Shown: piece by piece, positions 38,587 to 42,304 of the stretch
Layout of the letters: the number at the start of each line of letters is the position of its first letter
Numbering within the stretch: the stretch's first letter is position 1
Assembly (NCBI GenBank): GCA_020073615.1
Contig: JAIQEX010000051.1
Location: forward strand, 1 to 42,304
Direction: 5' to 3'
DNA length: 42,304 bases
DNA from: Terriglobia bacterium
GTDB lineage: Bacteria > Acidobacteriota > Terriglobia > Bryobacterales > Bryobacteraceae
The notes under the pieces: generated by a model
Databases searched by the model: none
The model's input: the letters and a program-made list of their open reading frames with translations, nothing else
Told to the model about the DNA's origin: nothing
Position numbers and translations under genes: made by a program

Positions 38587-40789
38587 TCCTTCCAAAATCA
38601 AACCCTCCCACACCCAGCGTGCGGCTTACGTTTACATTCGCCAATCTACGCCTGGTCAGGTGGAACATAACCGTGAGTCCACCGCCCGCCAGTACGCCTT
38701 GGCCGATCGGGCTTGCCAACTGGGATGGGCCAAGGAGCAAGTGGTAATCGTCGATGAAGACCTGGGGCTATCCGGCTCCGGCACCGACAAGCGCTCGGGC
38801 TTCGCTCGCCTCACCAGCGAAGTGGCGTTGGCTCAGGTGGGCATCGTCCTCGGGCTGGAGGTCTCTCGTCTGGCGAGGAACAATGCCGACTGGTATCGCC
38901 TGCTGGAACTCTGCGGCGTCACCGACACGCTCATCGGCGACAACGACGGCGTCTATCATCCCGCGCTGTTCAACGACCGGCTGCTGCTGGGACTCAAGGG
39001 CACGATGAGTGAAGCCGAGTTGCACATCATTCGTGCCCGGCTCGATGGCGGCATTCGCAACAAGGCCGCTCGCGGAGAACTGCGCCGCGGGCTGCCAGTG
39101 GGGTTGATCTGGGGAGAACTGGATGGTGAGGTTCTCTTTCATTCCGATGAAGCCGTCACCGGCGCGATCCGCACGGTCTTCGAGCGTTTCGCCGAACTCG
39201 GCTCGGCACGCCGGGTCTGGCTCTGGTTCCGTTCCGAAGGCCTGTCCTTCCCCTTGCAGACCACGCCAGCCGGCATGCCGGGTCCGATCCGCTGGGTGGC
39301 TCCCACCTACCATGCTCTCCACCAAGTCCTCACCAATCCGGTGTATGCTGGCGCTTACACCTACGGGAAAACTCGCTGCGAACGATATGTCGATGCGCAG
39401 GGCGCGGTCAGGAAACGGATGCGGCATCTGCCCATGGAACAGTGGGCCGTTCTCCTCCGCGACCATCATCCCGGCTTCATCGATTGGGCCACCTTTGAAG
39501 CCAACCAATCGCGGCTTGATTCCAATACCAAACCGATGCCACACCAGGCGGGAGGAGCGGTGAGAGAAGGCTCGGCGCTGTTGCAGGGCATCGTCAGTTG
39601 CGGACACTGCGGCCGCCGCTTGCATGTTCACTATCGTGGCCGGAACTCGACGCCGGGCTATCACTGCTGTGGCAAGGATCTGGTCAATGGTCGCGGCGTG
39701 TACTGCCTCAATGTTGGCGGTATTGCGATCGAGCAGGCCGTCGCCGATGCTTTTCTCCAGGCCATCACACCGGCGGCGATCGAAGCGACGCGACTGTCGG
39801 TAGAACAACTGCAAGCCAACCACGATGCGGCTTTGTCGCAATGGCGTCTGGAAGTGGAGCGCGCTCGCTACGAGGCGGAGCGGGCCCAGCGCCGCTATCG
39901 GGCGGTCGAGCCCGAAAATCGGCTGGTGGCTCGCGGACTCGAAACGGAATGGGAGAATCAGTTGCGCGAGTTGGCTACCGCCGAGATGGAACTACGGCGA
40001 CGAGAGCAGCAACGTCCCAGCACTATCAGCCCCGCGCAGTTCCAGGCGATTCAGAGACTCGGCTCCGATATTCGCCAGGTATGGAGTACGGCGACGACCA
40101 CTGACCGCGATCGTAAGGAACTCCTGCGCACGCTGCTGGAAGAAGTAATTTTGAATCTCAAGCGGGCCGAGGGCCACGCCCACCTGACGCTACGCTGGCG
40201 CGGCGGCGCGTTCACCACGTTGGATGTCCCGGTGCCGAAGTTCAAGCCCATGGGACCGCGCACGGATGAAGACACTCTTTCTCTTCTGCGGCGTCTGGCC
40301 ACGCTTTACCCCGATGAGGTGATCGCCGGAATCTTCAATCGGCAAGGACGAAAGACTGCAACCGGGGAACGCTTCACCGCCAACCAAGTCGGCAGCTTGC
40401 GACGGTACCGCGGTATCGCGCGCTACCAACCTCCGGCAACGCCGCCCACTGGAGAACTGGTCACGATTCGCAAGGCAGCGCAGATTTTGGGCATGAACAC
40501 GAGCAGCATTCATCGTTGGCTGGCGGATGGCTTCATCGCTGGCGAGCAGGTCACGCCTGGTGCGCCTTGGCAGATTCGCATCAACGAGGAACTACGTTCG
40601 CGCATCGTGTCGCAGGCGCCACCAGAGTACGTGCCCATGATTGTAGCCACGGCGAAACTGGGTGTTTCGCGGCAAACGGTGTTGCAACGTGTAAAGCGCG
40701 GCGAGTTGAACGCTGTTCTGGTGCGGCAAGGCCGGCATAAAGGCTTACGAATCAAAGTGGTCGATTCGCAGCCATCACTTTTTCAGTAA
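38579..40789 (+). CDS. Large serine recombinase
   Basis: 736 residues from the ATG at 38579, with aggag seven bases before it. The N-terminal resolvase domain has Ser23 as nucleophile in YIRQSTPGQ, then LEVSRLARNNADWYRLLELC, and the GTMSEAELHIIRARL helix. A recombinase domain (ARRVWLWFRSEGL) is followed by a zinc-ribbon (SCGHCGRRL and YHCCGKDL with GVYCLN), a coiled-coil region, and two C-terminal helix-turn-helix motifs (TIRKAAQILGMNTSSIHRWL and ATAKLGVSRQTVLQRVKRGE). The gene is intact. It should catalyse integration into the RT-Cas1 site and, with a directionality factor, excision. Confidence 0.95.
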   Translation: MTDPSKIKPSHTQRAAYVYIRQSTPGQVEHNRESTARQYALADRACQLGWAKEQVVIVDEDLGLSGSGTDKRSGFARLTSEVALAQVGIVLGLEVSRLARNNADWYRLLELCGVTDTLIGDNDGVYHPALFNDRLLLGLKGTMSEAELHIIRARLDGGIRNKAARGELRRGLPVGLIWGELDGEVLFHSDEAVTGAIRTVFERFAELGSARRVWLWFRSEGLSFPLQTTPAGMPGPIRWVAPTYHALHQVLTNPVYAGAYTYGKTRCERYVDAQGAVRKRMRHLPMEQWAVLLRDHHPGFIDWATFEANQSRLDSNTKPMPHQAGGAVREGSALLQGIVSCGHCGRRLHVHYRGRNSTPGYHCCGKDLVNGRGVYCLNVGGIAIEQAVADAFLQAITPAAIEATRLSVEQLQANHDAALSQWRLEVERARYEAERAQRRYRAVEPENRLVARGLETEWENQLRELATAEMELRRREQQRPSTISPAQFQAIQRLGSDIRQVWSTATTTDRDRKELLRTLLEEVILNLKRAEGHAHLTLRWRGGAFTTLDVPVPKFKPMGPRTDEDTLSLLRRLATLYPDEVIAGIFNRQGRKTATGERFTANQVGSLRRYRGIARYQPPATPPTGELVTIRKAAQILGMNTSSIHRWLADGFIAGEQVTPGAPWQIRINEELRSRIVSQAPPEYVPMIVATAKLGVSRQTVLQRVKRGELNAVLVRQGRHKGLRIKVVDSQPSLFQ

Positions 40790-40799
40790 CCAGGGGGCA

Positions 40800-40832
40800 G
40801 TATGGAACACGATCCAAAAAGGCCTGAATGTC
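40800..40832. other. Attachment site, right end of the serine-recombinase element
   Basis: Element sequence ATGGAACACGATCC (40802-40815), the shared AA (40816-40817), then host sequence aaaggcctgaatg, the complement of DIQAF. A ribosome-binding-like aggggg (40792-40797) precedes the ATG, which is useful only if the element is a circle. Confidence 0.85.
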
Positions 40833-41236
40833 CGCATCTACGACAAACCGGTACCCCATCTCCCGGCACTTCCTGATGCGCGCGATGGCCCGGTCCACCG
40901 ACCGCCCCGGCCGGTATCCATAACTGCACTCCAGAAACTCTTCTTCGAACGACCGCGACAGCCGCCGCGCCACCGCCGTCTGCAAGCACCGGTCCGCCAC
41001 CGTGGGCACCAGCAGCGTCCGCGTCGCCGCCCCTCCCGGATGTTTCTCCACCACGATCTTCAGCAGCGGAAACGCCCGGTAAACCCCGCATTCACCCGCT
41101 CCAGCAGCCGCGCCAGCCCCCGCTGCACCCGCCCCGCGAACTGCCACACCGTCACCCCGTCCGCCCCCGCGCATCCTTCGTTCTCGCGCACCCGTTCCCA
41201 GGCCTCCCACAGTTCCTCGCTGGTCAGCGGCGCCAT
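40818..41236 (-). pseudogene. Reverse transcriptase-Cas1 fusion, 5' part (RT motifs 0-3), with one frameshift
   Basis: The ATG at 41236 has a perfect ribosome-binding site (aaggaggtg) eight bases upstream and begins MAPLTSEELWEAWERVREN, then GCAGADGVTV, a typical RT start. At the CCCC run 41084-41087 one base is missing: the frame would stop soon, whereas inserting one G continues with VYRAFPLLKIVVEKHPGGA, RTLLVPTVADRCLQTAV, ECSYGYRPGRSVDRAI and YRFVVDADIQAF. The element cuts in right there. With the one base added and the element removed, this part joins the 3' part in frame. No Cas6 domain is fused at the front. The gene starts about 80 bases from the array. Confidence 0.88.
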
Positions 41237-41314
41237 GCCAACTGCACCTCCTTATATCTCACCGGGCCGCGCGTTCCCGGCCACGCACGTCCACGGTACG
41301 CTCATTCCCCCCGG

Positions 41315-42304
41315 ATTTCAATCCCCTTCAGTGGGGTAGGCCTCCCGGCCTGCCCCTTTTTCTTTGGGTTTCAATTCCTCCTCACCAGGGGTGCCGGAGC
41401 GCTTCCGGCCTGCGTAAGCGCCGGCGATCCCGTCTGCCAGGCCATCTCGCGTCCCATCTCTTCCGTTATGCGGACGCCTCCCGGCGACGGTAACTTCGGG
41501 AAAGAGGATGTTCGTCCGTTTCAATCCCCTTCCAATCGGGTGGCAGCGCTCCCCCAACCGATCCGGGATATGACGGAACCTACAATGCCGACATGTTTCA
41601 ATCCCCTTCTCATCGGGGCGGGAGCGCTCCCCCGAAATCCATGTCCACGTTCCCGTGACCGGTGCCGAGCGTTTCAACCCCCTTCTCATCGGGGCGGGAG
41701 CGCTCCCCATGCGCGGTGGAGCAGTGGACGTCCATGCCAGGAAGGTCCTGTTTCAATCCCCTTCTCATCGGGGCGGGAGCGCTCCCGAATAAACGATGAA
41801 AACGATGATTACGCTATTCGCGCTGCTCGTTTCAATCCCCTTCTCATCGGGGCGGGAGCGCTCCCTTTTTGCCCTCGTCGCCATTGCGACCCACCTCACC
41901 GGCTAGGTTTCAATCCCCTTCTCATCGGGGCGGGAGCGCTCCCGTTTTCAGATGTGTGCGACAACTGCCGTCGTGCAGACGTTTCAATCCCCTTCTCATC
42001 GGGGCGGGAGCGCTCCCCGAGAAATACCTGGCGGTTCCGCTGGAGACGTTTGTTTCAATCCCCTTCTCATCGGGGCGGGAGCGCTCCCACAGATTCACAA
42101 GGCTTGAGGATGAAACAGAAGCGGAGGTTTCAATCCCCTTCTCATCGGGGCGGGAGCGCTCCCGCTGCCTTTACATGCAGTGGCGAACCCGGTACAGGTT
42201 TCAATCCCCTTCTCATCGGGGCGGGAGCGCTCCCACGGGTGCGTGAATGTCAGATGCCGTTACGAGCGCAAGATACCGTTTCAATCCCCTTCTCATCGGG
42301 GCGG
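41315..42304. CRISPR. CRISPR array, at least 13 repeat units, continuing beyond the window
   Basis: The repeat is 37 bp, beginning GTTTCAATCCCC and ending GGGAGCGCTCCC, with an inner GCTCCC/GGGAGC palindrome at the 3' end and CCCC...GGGG arms in the middle. Conserved copies start at 41595, 41671 (one T to C), 41750, 41829, 41907, 41981, 42052, 42127, 42198 and 42278 (cut by the window). Spacers are 34-43 bp and all different. Three degenerate copies start near 41315, 41368 and 41518; the 111-base gap between the last two may hide a very worn unit near 41447. Decay at the left end suggests the leader is at the right, outside the window. The subtype cannot be told from the array. Confidence 0.97.

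Larger units (their letters stand above)
38099..40817 (+). mobile_element. Serine-recombinase element inserted in the RT-Cas1 gene (2,717 bp)
   Basis: The element replaces nothing: joining 38100 to 40818 restores GCC TTT TTC GAT GAA, that is DIQAFFDEVDHDLL, with no base lost or gained. It has three overlapping rightward genes: a DUF5372-like gene without a start codon, a 52-residue protein, and a large serine recombinase. Joining the two ends in a circle (40815 then AA then 38101) makes ATG GAA CAC GAT CCA AGG ACA, giving the first gene a start codon in frame and an agggg(g) ribosome-binding site. Large serine recombinases integrate circular DNA without target duplication, as seen here. The direction of the genes is opposite to RT-Cas1. 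Confidence 0.9.

Noticed and set aside
41084-41087. Programmed frameshift in the RT gene
   Set aside because: The run is only four bases with no slippery heptamer or clear downstream structure, and a second frameshift and an insertion in the same gene make mutation or a base-call error more likely.
36532-41236. Group II intron or diversity-generating retroelement
   Set aside because: The RT resembles group II intron RTs, but it continues directly into Cas1, has no maturase or endonuclease part, and there is no template/variable repeat pair; the nearby repeats are a CRISPR array.

Overview
The window looks like a chromosomal segment of an Acidobacteriota bacterium, probably Bryobacterales/Solibacter-like. 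That is an inference from gene content: an Oar-type TonB-dependent receptor with an N-terminal carboxypeptidase-regulatory-like domain, half of an ADOP-type duplicated permease, several PEP-CTERM proteins, TPR and winged-helix-like membrane regulators, and high GC. No rRNA or tRNA gene was recognised.

Layout. 1-900 is a scar: the start of an IS630-type transposase interrupts a tyrosine recombinase, next to a frameshifted antitoxin remnant. 900-11125 is mostly housekeeping: a MrfA/Hrq1-type helicase, a PilZ protein, an Fo operon (hemD-like, atpZ, atpI, atpB, atpE, all leftward), a VapBC pair, a secreted S9 peptidase and two small secreted proteins. 11214-13495 is a complete IS1-like element with perfect 19-bp ends, an 8-bp target duplication and two passenger genes. 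13548-15060 holds a RES-type toxin/antitoxin pair and a fossil of a DUF3455 gene. 15224-18046 is a tightly packed cysteine operon: CysM-like synthase, JAMM peptidase, and one protein fusing a CysO/MoaD-like carrier, an E1/MoeZ enzyme and a rhodanese.

18071-24819 pairs a membrane regulator with a divergent TonB receptor and a secreted GH2 glycosidase. The last 141 bp of the GH2 gene are repeated downstream, bracketing a lower-GC cassette with a ParA ATPase and a partner gene. 26709-33736 has a TPR regulator and four PEP-CTERM genes. A third, 43-bp copy of the GH2 tail lies at 33736, fused in frame to a permease fragment, followed by a TonB-like protein and a truncated histidine kinase.

36426-42304 is a CRISPR locus with a reverse transcriptase-Cas1 fusion gene read leftward and an array running off the right edge. 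The RT-Cas1 gene is split inside its first RT catalytic motif by a 2,717-bp element encoding a large serine recombinase. The two ends share only the dinucleotide AA. Precise excision would rebuild the RT motif FFDEVDH, and closing the element into a circle would give its first gene, which has no start codon here, an ATG and ribosome-binding site in frame. Two further single-base frameshifts in RT-Cas1 suggest that the locus is decaying, or that they are base-calling errors. The genetic switch-like geometry of this insertion is the most notable feature of the window; the cysteine operon is the second.
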